From Ensifer sesbaniae (GTDB lineage Bacteria; Pseudomonadota; Alphaproteobacteria; Rhizobiales; Rhizobiaceae), in assembly GCF_013283665.1 (NCBI RefSeq), contig NZ_JABEKU010000002.1, positions 680,863-744,862 on the forward strand: a DNA stretch of 64,000 nucleotides, in the 5' to 3' direction. Position numbers and translations under genes: made by a program. The notes under the pieces were generated by a model. That model saw only the letters and a list, made by a program, of their open reading frames with translations, was not told the DNA's origin and made no database searches. Position 1 is the first letter of the stretch. Every line of letters begins with the position of its first letter. Below are positions 1 to 8,189 of this stretch, piece after piece.

Positions 1-2189
1 GGCTTGTCGACCGGCTGCCAGCCGTCCGGAGTGTGCTTCTGCCATTGTCCGTCGTCGCGGCGATAGACGTTTCCGTCGCGCCCGGCATAGACGTCGCCGC
101 CCTTGCCGTCGGCGACAAAGCCGTGATTGCCGTCCGACGTGCGCCAATGCATACCGGCGCCGTCCGCGGTCGAGCCGCCGGAAATGCGCGCATAGTCGGA
201 ACCATGCTTGACGGCCGCCGTGCCCCAGCTCCCGTAGACATTGTGCCCGCCGCGCGCGATCGCAGCGTTGCCAGTGCGCGGATTGTAGGCGGCAAGGAAG
301 CCCCGGTCACCGTTCGGCCCGTAGCCGACGGTACCGCGCATATAGGTGCCGGTGCGTGGATTGTAGGCCGCACCGGCGGCGATGCCGCGATAGGGACCGT
401 ACGCATAGCCATAGCGGCCGAAGGTCCCGACGGCCGGGTTGTAGAACGCACCGACGCCATAGGTCACGGGACGGGGATAATAGGGCCAGTAGCCGCCGCC
501 GGCCCAGCCATAGTCCCAATAATCGTCATAGTACCAGCCAGTGCCGTAGACGAAGGTATCCCAGGCGAGATAGGCGCCGAGATAGCCCATCGTATAGCCG
601 AACCAGACGGCATCCGGTTCAGTTTCGTAGATCCGCACATAGGTGACGTTGTAGACCGGCGAGGACGGCGGGATCTTGTAGATCTCGTCGGGCACCGCCT
701 TGGCGACGCTGAACGGTCCAGTCGGCGTGTCGCCGACGAACCATATACCGTCCTTCACCACGAAGTATTGGTCACCGACCTTGATGACGCTCTCGTTCGT
801 GTTCACGGCGTAGGTGAGCGAGGTGCCGTCGATCTTTTCGAATTTCGGATCGCCACTATAGGTGACGTCCGCCTTGACCGACCCGTCGAGCGCCACACGC
901 GCCTTTTCGGGGATGCTTGCCTTCAGCCGCGCCTCGGCATTCTCGGACGTACCGGGAACGGACGAGCGCACCGTGTAATAGGCGGCGTCCTGCGGGATGT
1001 TCTGGAAATCTTCGGGAAGCTTGGGCGTGGCGAAAGTCCACGGGCCATCGAGCGAAGAACTCGCAAACCAGCGACCGGACACGAGGATATACCAGTTGGA
1101 ATCTGCGTCGCGGTAGAAGACGTCGCTCTCGCTGTTGGTCGCAACCTTGAGGCCGGTGCCCGGTACCTGCTCGAGCTTCGGCTCACCGTCGAAGACGAGC
1201 AGTTCCGACGGCTTGTCCGAATAGATGACCTTCGCCGCGGCGTCCGTCTCGGCCTGCGGCGGGATTGCCGCCTTGGCATCCTTCCAGTTGTCATCGTCCG
1301 GCAGCTTGCCGAGAATGTCCGGAAGCGATGAAGCAGGTTGCCACCCCGAGGCCAGATCCTTCGATTGCAGCCACGCCTTGTCGTTGCGCAGGTAATAGCT
1401 GCCGTCCGCATCGACCTTGAACAGGTCCCAATTGGTATTGACCGCGAAGGACAGGCCCTCGACGCCCTTGACCGGCGCGAACACCGCTTTGCCGTCGGTC
1501 TGCACCAGCACCGCCGGCTCGTTGCTGACGAAGATCGGCGGTGGATCGGCCTTCAGCCCCTCGACATTGCCGAGCCGCTCGTAGTCGGCGAGGCTCGCCG
1601 TCAACTTGTCCTCGGAAACCGTGATGGTTCCGACCGGCATCAGCTTGCCGACCTCGAGAGCGAGTTCCGCCAGTTCCTTCCGATCGAGGACTGAGAAATT
1701 GATCTCCGTCATCTTGATATCCGAAACGACGACCTGGCCGGACGCGCTGTCGGCATCGGTCTTGCCGGTCACCCCGATGACACCGTAAATCGGCTTGGCG
1801 TCGTCGGACCGCTTGTATTCGGCAGCGATCAGCGCATCGAGGTCGGTGAAGTCCTTCCACGCGTTGATCTGCGGCTGATAGAGCGTGATGGTCGCGCCGC
1901 TGTCGGTCTTAAAGGCGCGCGGCCAGCCGAGCCCCTTGAGATCGGCATCGTTCAGATATTTGCCGCTGACGAAGCCGTTCTGGCCATCGAAGCTCACCGC
2001 GCACCATGTGCCGCCATCGTCGCATTCCTTGACGTCGACTTGCGCGCCTGCCGCAATCGTGCCGAGACTGTCGAAGCCGGTTCCCGGCCCTTCCCGGAAA
2101 TTGACGGACGCGCTCGTCGTTGCGGGACCGGCCTCGGCCGGAACGGAAGCAATCGCGAACAGGGTCAAGGTCAAGGTCAATCTGCGCAT
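1..2189 (-). CDS. Exported SH3-domain protein with aromatic/glycine-rich C-terminal half (3' end outside window)
   Basis: The frame is open from an ATG at 2189 to the left edge, about 729 codons, so the C-terminus is missing. GGAGAACCAA just upstream is a plausible ribosome binding site. Residues 1 to about 19 form a signal peptide ending near VPAEA. A bacterial SH3 (SH3b) domain follows at about residues 22-80, recognisable by VNFREGPGTGF and GFVSGKYL, so the protein is probably exported and may bind the cell wall or envelope. The middle (about 90-520) holds repeated segments with tryptophans that I cannot place in a known family. From about residue 530 the protein is very rich in Tyr, Trp and Gly, then carries several YNP(R/A)xGT-type short repeats. 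GTAAC-type repeats at 2318-2343 lie about 130 bp upstream. Function unknown; the SH3b call is firm, the rest is description. Confidence 0.85.
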   Translation of the reverse strand, partial: MRRLTLTLTLFAIASVPAEAGPATTSASVNFREGPGTGFDSLGTIAAGAQVDVKECDDGGTWCAVSFDGQNGFVSGKYLNDADLKGLGWPRAFKTDSGATITLYQPQINAWKDFTDLDALIAAEYKRSDDAKPIYGVIGVTGKTDADSASGQVVVSDIKMTEINFSVLDRKELAELALEVGKLMPVGTITVSEDKLTASLADYERLGNVEGLKADPPPIFVSNEPAVLVQTDGKAVFAPVKGVEGLSFAVNTNWDLFKVDADGSYYLRNDKAWLQSKDLASGWQPASSLPDILGKLPDDDNWKDAKAAIPPQAETDAAAKVIYSDKPSELLVFDGEPKLEQVPGTGLKVATNSESDVFYRDADSNWYILVSGRWFASSSLDGPWTFATPKLPEDFQNIPQDAAYYTVRSSVPGTSENAEARLKASIPEKARVALDGSVKADVTYSGDPKFEKIDGTSLTYAVNTNESVIKVGDQYFVVKDGIWFVGDTPTGPFSVAKAVPDEIYKIPPSSPVYNVTYVRIYETEPDAVWFGYTMGYLGAYLAWDTFVYGTGWYYDDYWDYGWAGGGYWPYYPRPVTYGVGAFYNPAVGTFGRYGYAYGPYRGIAAGAAYNPRTGTYMRGTVGYGPNGDRGFLAAYNPRTGNAAIARGGHNVYGSWGTAAVKHGSDYARISGGSTADGAGMHWRTSDGNHGFVADGKGGDVYAGRDGNVYRRDDGQWQKHTPDGWQPVDK

Positions 2190-2317
2190 TTGGTTCTCCG
2201 GCATCTGGCAGCGATCAGAACCGGCACCGCGCCGTCGCCCCTCGCGTAGATGGCGGGTGGGGAGCGGACATGGGACCGGGATCATCGCAGCATCCTCGGC
2301 AGCGGGAACAGCGCAAG

Positions 2318-2343
2318 TACGTAACAGTAACGGCGACTGTAAC
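2318..2343. promoter_or_regulatory. GTAAC repeat site upstream of the SH3-protein gene
   Basis: GTACGTAACAGTAAC is followed by a third GTAAC at 2339. The three pentamers start at 2321, 2327 and 2339, so their spacing is 6 and 12 bp. The same core occurs at 14380, 16780, 16860 (reverse) and 23436 (variant). This is probably an operator for one regulator; which one is not shown by the sequence. The rest of the 2190-2639 gap shows no convincing gene. Confidence 0.5.
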
Positions 2344-2639
2344 CGGCTGCTGAAAGGGACGGTAAGTCTCGGCCACAGGCCCCTCGGGCGGCCGCGTAAG
2401 ACGAGATCGATTCGCGCGGGCGCGCTTCGCATTTCGGCGCAATCAGGGCAATCTGTCGCATATGGACCATCACAATTGGCGCGCTTGCGTGCCGATCACG
2501 GCAGCACCGGCCGGCTCATCCCTTGGAAAACCGGGACGGCGCCGCAAATCTCGGCGTTTTAGCCCGTAGTGATTGCATCAGGAGATTTATTCAAGCAAAC
2601 TCATATGTATGATTTCGACCATTCCTACGTGCGGAGGAC

Positions 2640-3098
2640 ATGCAAGTGAACACAAAAGCCCCCAGCCAGATTGATGTCTTTGTCGGTTCCCGCGTCAGGA
2701 TGCGTCGGTTGATGGCCGGGTTGAGCCAGGAAAAGCTGGCCGACGGCCTCGGGATCACATTCCAGCAGGTTCAGAAATACGAAAAAGGCACCAACCGCAT
2801 CGGCGCCAGCCGTCTTCAGGCGATCGCCGATATCCTCGGCGTGCATCCGAGCTTCTTCTTCCAGGAAGGCGACGACGCCTCTGCTCGCACCGGCGCCGGC
2901 GACACGACCCGCGAACCGAGCGAGATCTCCTCTTTCGTTTCGTCGAAGGAAGGCATCGCCCTCAACCGCGCTTTCCTGAAGATCAGCGATCCGGTGCTGC
3001 GCAAGAAGATCATCTCGCTCGTCGCCGCCGTGGCCCAGACGCCCGAGACGGAAAGCAGCCGCGCAGGAACGAGCCACGCTCAGGATCTGCACGGATAA
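2640..3098 (+). CDS. XRE-family helix-turn-helix transcriptional regulator
   Basis: This is a 152-residue Cro/CI-type regulator of a class common in rhizobia (PraR-like in size and layout). The HTH covers about residues 15-70: VRMRRLMAGLSQEKLADGLG, then ITFQQVQKYEKGTNRIGAS. A linker and a short helical C-terminus follow. GGAGGA at 2633-2638 sits only one base from the ATG at 2640 but seven from a GTG at 2646, so the true start may be GTG 2646, two codons shorter. The gene lies 27 bp upstream of the SARP-type regulator on the same strand and leads into the putative RiPP genes, so it may be a local regulator. Family is secure, target unknown. Confidence 0.88.
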   Translation: MQVNTKAPSQIDVFVGSRVRMRRLMAGLSQEKLADGLGITFQQVQKYEKGTNRIGASRLQAIADILGVHPSFFFQEGDDASARTGAGDTTREPSEISSFVSSKEGIALNRAFLKISDPVLRKKIISLVAAVAQTPETESSRAGTSHAQDLHG

Positions 3099-3125
3099 GC
3101 GTTTGCGCCCGACAGGAATGAGCGG

Positions 3126-4997
3126 ATGACATTCAGACTGCAGACCCTCGGGCGCTTGCGTCTCGTCGACAAGAACGGGCGCGAAGTGGCCTTTCCGGAG
3201 AAGGGTCTGCTCATCCTTTGCCATCTGATCGTCGGCGGATATCGCGAACAATCGAGAAACGACATCGCGAAGCTGTTGTGGGACGAAGTCGTCCCCAGCC
3301 AGGCCTTCGTCAATCTGCGCAAGACAATCTCCCGGATCAGCGCGCGACAGGACGAACTCGGCTGCCATTTCCTGAGTTTCTCCCAATCGTCGGTCGCGCT
3401 CGACGTCGATCGGCTGCAGAGCGACCTGGACGAAATCAATCGAGACCCGGGCGATGCGCTCACCCGCTTCGAACTGGCGGCAACGACGTTCCAGGAAGAT
3501 TTCCTCAAGGACCTGAAATCGCAGGGGCAATCGTTGCACGGCTGGATCGAACGGCAGCGCGGCGAACACATGACGCTCCTGCGCGAAAGCCTGATCGCAG
3601 CCGCGCCGGAAGCGACGAAGACCCATCGCAAACTGGTCAAGGCGGCTGCAGCGCGGCTTCTCGAGCGCAATCCGCTCGACGAGGATGTGCGCAAGATCCT
3701 AACTGAGGTGTTTCAGCTGGAAGGCAATCACCTCGAAGCGAGGGCAATCGCACACAGCAATGCGCCGGCCATTCCGGCCGTCGCGGAATGGCGACCCGCT
3801 TCGCCGATCTTCACGCCCGTCTCCGAGGCGGCCGCGGACCTGCGTCCGCCACGCGTCGTGCTGCTGCCGCCGAGCAACGGAGCGATCGACAGTCCCGGCA
3901 CGCAGTTTGCGAGCGCCTTGATCGAGGACGTCACCATCGGCCTTTGCGGCCTTCGTTCGGTCTCGGTCATCGCCCCCTACACGGCGGCGCAGATCAGCCT
4001 CCAGGCCGACAAGGCAAACACCTACCAGAAGCACGCCATCAGCTACATCCTCGACACGCGCCTGACGGACGAAGGCAGCCGGCTCACCCTGTTCACGCAG
4101 CTGATCTTCTTTGCCAATGACGAAGTGATCTGGGCCGACCGTTTCAATCTCGACGGCGAAGGGCTGATGACCTCGCGGCGGGAGATTGCCCGGCAGATCG
4201 CCTATGCCATCGCCAGCCAGGTAGAGCGCAACGAGACGCACCGGAAGACCTACGAGACCAATGTTGGTTCCTATCGCAGCTTCCTGCTGGGCCAGCGCTA
4301 CCTCAAGCAACTCAACCTTCCGGAGCTGCGGCGCGCGCGCAAGAGCTTCCGTGAATCGCTGTACGAAAATTCCGACTTTGCGCCAGCAATGAGCGGTCTG
4401 GCGCGCAGCTACTTCTTCGAATGGCTGTTGACGGCGCGCGGCGACAGCGAATTGCTGGCGCTTGCGGAACGGCACGCACGCGATGCAGTGGTGGCCGACG
4501 ACACGCTGGCAACCGGCTACCGCGAGCTCGGCGTCGTCAAGCTCTATCTGAGACAGTTCGATGAGAGCATGGAATACCATGACAAGGCGGAGGCGCTGAG
4601 CCCGCAGCACGCCAACGTCATCGCGAGCTACGCCGACACGCTGGTGCAGGCGTCGCGGCCGGAGGGCGGCCTTCGCAAGATCCAAGCCGCGCTCGACCTT
4701 AACCCGATCGCGCCGGACGAGTATTTCTGGACCGCCGCCGGCGCCAGCTATTCGCTTGGCCAATACGAACAGGCCATCGCCTACATCGAGCGCATGCGCG
4801 ATCCGACGCCCGCCGACCGGCTGTCGGCGGCAAGTTGGGGCATGCTCGGCAACAAGAAGAAGGCCCGCCAATTCGTCCGCAAGACGTTCGACGTACACCC
4901 GGATTTTAATCTCGACAAATGGATGGCCATCGTTCCCTTCAGGGAAGAGTGGCAACGAGTCCACTATTGCGAAGGTCTGCGCAAGGCAGGCTTCTGA
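3126..4997 (+). CDS. SARP/BTAD-type transcriptional regulator with TolB-like and TPR regions
   Basis: The 623-residue protein starts with an OmpR/SARP-like winged helix (about 1-93; LQTLGRLRLVDKNGREVAFP is typical of the fold), followed by a BTAD-like helical region (to about 230). A middle domain (about 245-390) resembles the TolB-N-like domain found in HilA/CadC-like and adenylate-cyclase-associated regulators. TPR-like helices run from about 400 to 590, including ATGYRELGVVKLYLRQFDES. No membrane segment is seen, so it is probably cytoplasmic. It ends 32 bp before the putative precursor peptide gene at 5030 and reads in the same direction, which makes it a good candidate activator of the RiPP genes. 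That role is inferred from position; SARP proteins classically activate antibiotic clusters in actinomycetes. Confidence 0.85.
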   Translation: MTFRLQTLGRLRLVDKNGREVAFPEKGLLILCHLIVGGYREQSRNDIAKLLWDEVVPSQAFVNLRKTISRISARQDELGCHFLSFSQSSVALDVDRLQSDLDEINRDPGDALTRFELAATTFQEDFLKDLKSQGQSLHGWIERQRGEHMTLLRESLIAAAPEATKTHRKLVKAAAARLLERNPLDEDVRKILTEVFQLEGNHLEARAIAHSNAPAIPAVAEWRPASPIFTPVSEAAADLRPPRVVLLPPSNGAIDSPGTQFASALIEDVTIGLCGLRSVSVIAPYTAAQISLQADKANTYQKHAISYILDTRLTDEGSRLTLFTQLIFFANDEVIWADRFNLDGEGLMTSRREIARQIAYAIASQVERNETHRKTYETNVGSYRSFLLGQRYLKQLNLPELRRARKSFRESLYENSDFAPAMSGLARSYFFEWLLTARGDSELLALAERHARDAVVADDTLATGYRELGVVKLYLRQFDESMEYHDKAEALSPQHANVIASYADTLVQASRPEGGLRKIQAALDLNPIAPDEYFWTAAGASYSLGQYEQAIAYIERMRDPTPADRLSAASWGMLGNKKKARQFVRKTFDVHPDFNLDKWMAIVPFREEWQRVHYCEGLRKAGF

Positions 4998-5029
4998 GAT
5001 CTTCGTTCAGCGAAAGCCAGGAGGGGCAA

Positions 5030-5251
5030 ATGGCGAAAGTGGTGGTAATTGGCGTGGCGGGTGACGATCGGCTCTGGATGGCCGATCTGGATGCGGGAAC
5101 GGTGACACAGATTCCGGCGCCGACACAGGGGCCTTTGGCAGCGGCCAATGACCTGCGCGTCAACGGTGGCGCAACGGTACACAAGGGCGTCAACCTCGCC
5201 GTCCTGGCGGCCTCGTCCGACTCGGTATCCGGCGGGTTCATGGACGGCTGA
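5030..5251 (+). CDS. Putative RiPP precursor peptide (YcaO/TfuA-associated)
   Basis: A 73-residue ORF begins MAKVVVIGVAGDDRLWMADL and ends SVSGGFMDG. AGGAGGGG at 5019-5026 is a strong ribosome binding site for ATG 5030. It lies 32 bp after the SARP gene and 9 bp before the YcaO gene, which has no good ribosome site of its own. Translational coupling is therefore likely. The N-terminal half would be the leader. The C-terminal half is rich in Gly, Ala, Val and Ser (VHKGVNLAVLAASSDSVSGG) and is the likely core. It contains no cysteine, so heterocycles or thioamides would have to form at Ser or at backbone positions. I recognise no known precursor family. The call rests on position, size and ribosome site, not on homology. 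Confidence 0.6.
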   Translation: MAKVVVIGVAGDDRLWMADLDAGTVTQIPAPTQGPLAAANDLRVNGGATVHKGVNLAVLAASSDSVSGGFMDG

Positions 5252-5260
5252 CGCCGACAG

Positions 5261-6511
5261 GTGGCGCAAGTCAGCGGAATTGACCGGGCGTCGGACGATT
5301 GTTTCAGCCGTTCGACGCCCGGCGTGCTTTCATACAGCGATCGCGCCTGCCCACCGGAAGAGACCCTCCGGCGCATCGAACCGCTTTTGCCGAAATTCGG
5401 CGTCAGCAGGCTTGCGCGCCTGACCGGGCTCGACAAGGTCGGAATTCCCGTCTGGAGCGCCATTTCTCCGAACGCGCGGTCGATCGTCATCAATCAGGGC
5501 AAGGGCGTCACCGACGATGACGCCAAGGTTTCGGCCGCCATGGAGGCGCTCGAACGCGCCGTTGCCTGCGCTCCATCGGTGCCGGCCAGCATGGCGACCC
5601 GACAGGCATTATGTGAAAGCGGCGATCGGGCGTTGACGCTTCCGGGATTGATCGCCAGCGGCCAGCCGGATCTCGGCGACGATGAGACGATCGCCTGGCT
5701 TCGCGGCTTCGATCTCTCAGACGGAGCCACCACCTGGGTGCCGCTTCAGGCGACCACGCTCGACCGGACCATCGAAGGCTGTCGATACTGGCAATCCTCG
5801 GATGGCCTCGCCTCCGGCAACACCCGGACGGAAGCCATTCTGCACGGACTGCTTGAGCGGATCGAGCGCGACGCCGAAACGCTTTGGCGCCTGTTGCCGC
5901 TCGGCGCCAAGCTCGGAAGTTGCATCGATCCTGCGTCGTTCGAGGATCCGATCCTCGACGCGATGCTTCGTCAAATCATGGCCTGCGGCCTGCAATTGCG
6001 CCTCTTCGACGTGACCAGTGACGTCGCTATCCCCTGCTACGCAGCAACCCTTGCAGATGCCGGCATCTCGAGTGCACGGCAAGCCCGGTACCATGACGTG
6101 ACGATCGGACATGGAGCTCACCCGGTAGCGCGCAGAGCCGCCATCCGCGCCGTGACCGAGGCAGCCCAGTCGCGCCTCACCTATATCAGCGGCGCCCGCG
6201 ACGACGTTTTTCCCGAAACCTTTACCCACCCCCTCTCTCGCGAGACGCAGCGCCTGTTCGAGGCGGCCCCGCAAAGGAAAGCCCCGATGCCGACAAACGC
6301 AGCAGGTGCACCGCAGGGACTGCTGCGCTTCGCAATGCAACGGCTCGAGGAGGCGCGTATCCGCTCGGCTGTGGTCGTACCGCTCGTCGAAGAAGGAGAC
6401 ATGCCGTTCTCCGTCGTCAAGGTTCTCGTTCCGGACCTCGAGAACCCCGACGGGTTGCGCAAGCGCCGTTTCGGCGAACGGGCGCTGGCGCGCGCGCTGG
6501 AGGTCGGATGA
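5261..6511 (+). CDS. YcaO-family ATP-dependent RiPP-modifying enzyme
   Basis: This 416-residue protein has the YcaO fold. Family motifs include KVSAAMEALERAVAC (first ATP-site helix, normally SxxxExxER), GLASGNTRTEAILHGLLERI and ERDAETLWRL (second nucleotide/Mg site), and the C-terminal RALARALEVG region. YcaO enzymes activate a backbone amide with ATP to make azolines, macroamidines or thioamides. There is no separate E1-like or ocin-ThiF partner gene nearby, and the next gene is tfuA. In known systems that pairing goes with thioamide formation (TfuA/YcaO in methanogens, thioviridamide-type clusters) or with trifolitoxin. Start is GTG 5261, with TTG/ATG alternatives lacking. The stop overlaps the tfuA start by 4 bp. 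Modification type is inferred; family is secure. Confidence 0.9.
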   Translation: MAQVSGIDRASDDCFSRSTPGVLSYSDRACPPEETLRRIEPLLPKFGVSRLARLTGLDKVGIPVWSAISPNARSIVINQGKGVTDDDAKVSAAMEALERAVACAPSVPASMATRQALCESGDRALTLPGLIASGQPDLGDDETIAWLRGFDLSDGATTWVPLQATTLDRTIEGCRYWQSSDGLASGNTRTEAILHGLLERIERDAETLWRLLPLGAKLGSCIDPASFEDPILDAMLRQIMACGLQLRLFDVTSDVAIPCYAATLADAGISSARQARYHDVTIGHGAHPVARRAAIRAVTEAAQSRLTYISGARDDVFPETFTHPLSRETQRLFEAAPQRKAPMPTNAAGAPQGLLRFAMQRLEEARIRSAVVVPLVEEGDMPFSVVKVLVPDLENPDGLRKRRFGERALARALEVG

Positions 6512-7233
6512 AGATCGCCTTTGTCGGGCCGAGCCTGCCGGACGCGCACCGCCTGGCAGCCGCCGCCATCACCGTCCTGCCGCCCGCCGCTCAGGGCGAC
6601 ATTCTGCGCGCGACCGAACGTGGCGCGACGGCCATCGGCCTGATCGATGGCAATTTCGAACACGTCGCCCCGGTTTGGCACAAGGAGATTCTGTATGCGC
6701 TGACGCAAGGCGTTCAGGTATTCGGCGCCGCCAGCATGGGGGCGCTTCGCGCTGCCGAATGCGCTCCCTTCGGCATGGTGGGCATCGGTGAGATCTGCCG
6801 ACAGTATGTTGAAGGCAGGCGTGTGGACGATGCCGATGTCGCCCTGATCCATGGCCCGGCCGAACTCGGATACCTGCCGCTGACCTTGCCACTCGTCAAC
6901 GTCGACATGACCCTTGGACGCCTACGGGAGCGTCAGTTGCTTCCGGCGGATGAGGTGGCGGCGCTCGGCGCCGCGGCAGCCGCCGTCTTCTACAAGGATC
7001 GCACCTGGACGACGATCGTCGAGCGCGCGGCACTTCCTGCCGGCACCAACCGCACCCGCCGCGCTGAGCTGCTTGCCGCAGAATTCATCGACCAGAAACG
7101 CATTGATGCGCTGCATTTGCTAGACGCACTGCACAACGCGCCCGACCAACGGACGGTTGTGGCGCGAGATTGGGAATTCAATTCTACCAGCATGTGGAAG
7201 AGGTTGTTCGGTCAACCTGACGCTTCATCTTAA
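6508..7233 (+). CDS. tfuA: TfuA-like protein, YcaO partner
   Basis: The 241-residue protein carries the TfuA core: KIAFVGPSLPD at the N-terminus, an IGLIDGNFEHVAPVWHKEIL segment and the characteristic GAASMGALRAAECAPFGM motif. TfuA was named from the trifolitoxin region of Rhizobium leguminosarum. In thioamidating systems TfuA is thought to supply or deliver sulfur to YcaO. The ATG overlaps the YcaO stop (ATGA), a sign of tight co-translation. The core domain ends near residue 140; the last 100 residues are helical and typical of rhizobial TfuA proteins. Role in thioamidation here is inferred from known YcaO-TfuA pairs. Confidence 0.9.
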   Translation: MKIAFVGPSLPDAHRLAAAAITVLPPAAQGDILRATERGATAIGLIDGNFEHVAPVWHKEILYALTQGVQVFGAASMGALRAAECAPFGMVGIGEICRQYVEGRRVDDADVALIHGPAELGYLPLTLPLVNVDMTLGRLRERQLLPADEVAALGAAAAAVFYKDRTWTTIVERAALPAGTNRTRRAELLAAEFIDQKRIDALHLLDALHNAPDQRTVVARDWEFNSTSMWKRLFGQPDASS

Positions 7234-7349
7234 GCGCGCGGTTTTCCCATACAACGTGTGTCACGCTCATGTCACGCGCACTGCGGCGCAGTCACGCTAT
7301 GATTGACCACGCTGAACTGGATCTATCGATCCATAGGGAGCTGGGGAAA

Positions 7350-7589
7350 ATGATGCTATCTTCATTTGCTGTACCGGTGGAACCGGAAGACAAGGAAAAG
7401 GAGCTGCTGGCATTGGCTCGCCTTGTCACCTATGCGCGAGATTCCGCCAAGACCCTCAATGTCGAAGGTGTGCAATATTGCCTCGAGCTGGCGCTCGCAT
7501 CGCTGCTCAAGGAGGCTGGGGAATACGGTGACAAGAGGGCGCATCTCACCAACGAGCTGATGACGCGACCAAGCCTCGGTCGCTGCTGA
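7350..7589 (+). CDS. Small unknown protein downstream of tfuA
   Basis: The reading frame is open from 7269 to 7589. GGGGA at 7343-7347 and AGGGAG at 7333 favour a start at the ATG pair 7350/7353, giving about 79 residues; ATGs at 7269 and 7299 lack ribosome sites. The protein is mostly helical, with EPEDKEKELLALARLVTYAR and a LNVEGVQYCLELALASLLKE helix. No signal peptide, membrane helix or known family is seen. It follows tfuA by about 115 bp and precedes a strong terminator at 7691, so it may be the last gene of the RiPP transcript. An immunity or accessory role is possible but unsupported. Confidence 0.55.
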   Translation: MMLSSFAVPVEPEDKEKELLALARLVTYARDSAKTLNVEGVQYCLELALASLLKEAGEYGDKRAHLTNELMTRPSLGRC

Positions 7590-7690
7590 GGCCGGCGAGT
7601 TCTGGGCGTTCAGCGTCCAGAATTGTGCAAACGTGAAAGATCATCCGCCGTTGCCGGGAACGATGGAATGATCTGAAAACCAAATCGCTA

Positions 7691-7727
7691 AAAAGCCCTG
7701 TCTGCAGACGTGCACGACAGGGCTTTT
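7691..7727 (+). terminator. Strong hairpin terminator after the RiPP locus
   Basis: AAAAGCCCTGTC at 7691-7702 pairs perfectly with GACAGGGCTTTT at 7716-7727. The A and T runs flanking the stem mean it could work in both directions. It closes the transcript that ends at 7589. The rest of 7590-8189 has no convincing protein gene, apart from a possible 59-codon leader ORF at 8026-8205. Confidence 0.85.
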
Positions 7728-8189
7728 CATTTGCCGCCTGCGATTTCATCTCCGACGATGCGTCGTCGTGCGGCCTGCGGGGCACCGCAGTTTCGTCTTC
7801 CGCCGATCTGCCGCCGGCACCTGTCATCAAACATTTGAAGCTCAGTGCGAGATAGCGCTCGCCGGAGGCAAATGCAGGGGCTGGACGGATTTTTCCTGGA
7901 AGGTCGCCCCGTCCGAATGTTTGCTTCGCTGATCGCCGACAATTTAGTCCAGATTTTCCATAGATTTTATTGAATAAAGAGCATTACCGGGTAGGCTTGA
8001 ACTGCCAGACACAAACGGGGATGCCATGAGCCAACTCCACTTCACGACCGGTGACTTGTCGCAGCGCAATCTCTTGCGACCAACCGCGGCTGCCGGACTC
8101 CCCCTTCCCACCTGCCCCTTCGGTGCAGCCGCCGCCCGCTCCGCTCAATGCGCGGGGTTTCGCCGGCCAGCGGCACGGGCCACGCAACA

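Noticed and set aside
33-1331. 432-codon plus-strand ORF
   Set aside because: It is the antisense shadow of the SH3-domain gene on the minus strand. Its sequence is low-complexity Arg/Ala/Val-rich and has no domain, as expected in GC-rich DNA.
2318-2343. Assignment of the GTAAC sites to a specific regulator such as ChvI
   Set aside because: The repeat spacing (6 and 12 bp) does not clearly fit a motif I can recall with certainty, so I leave the regulator open.
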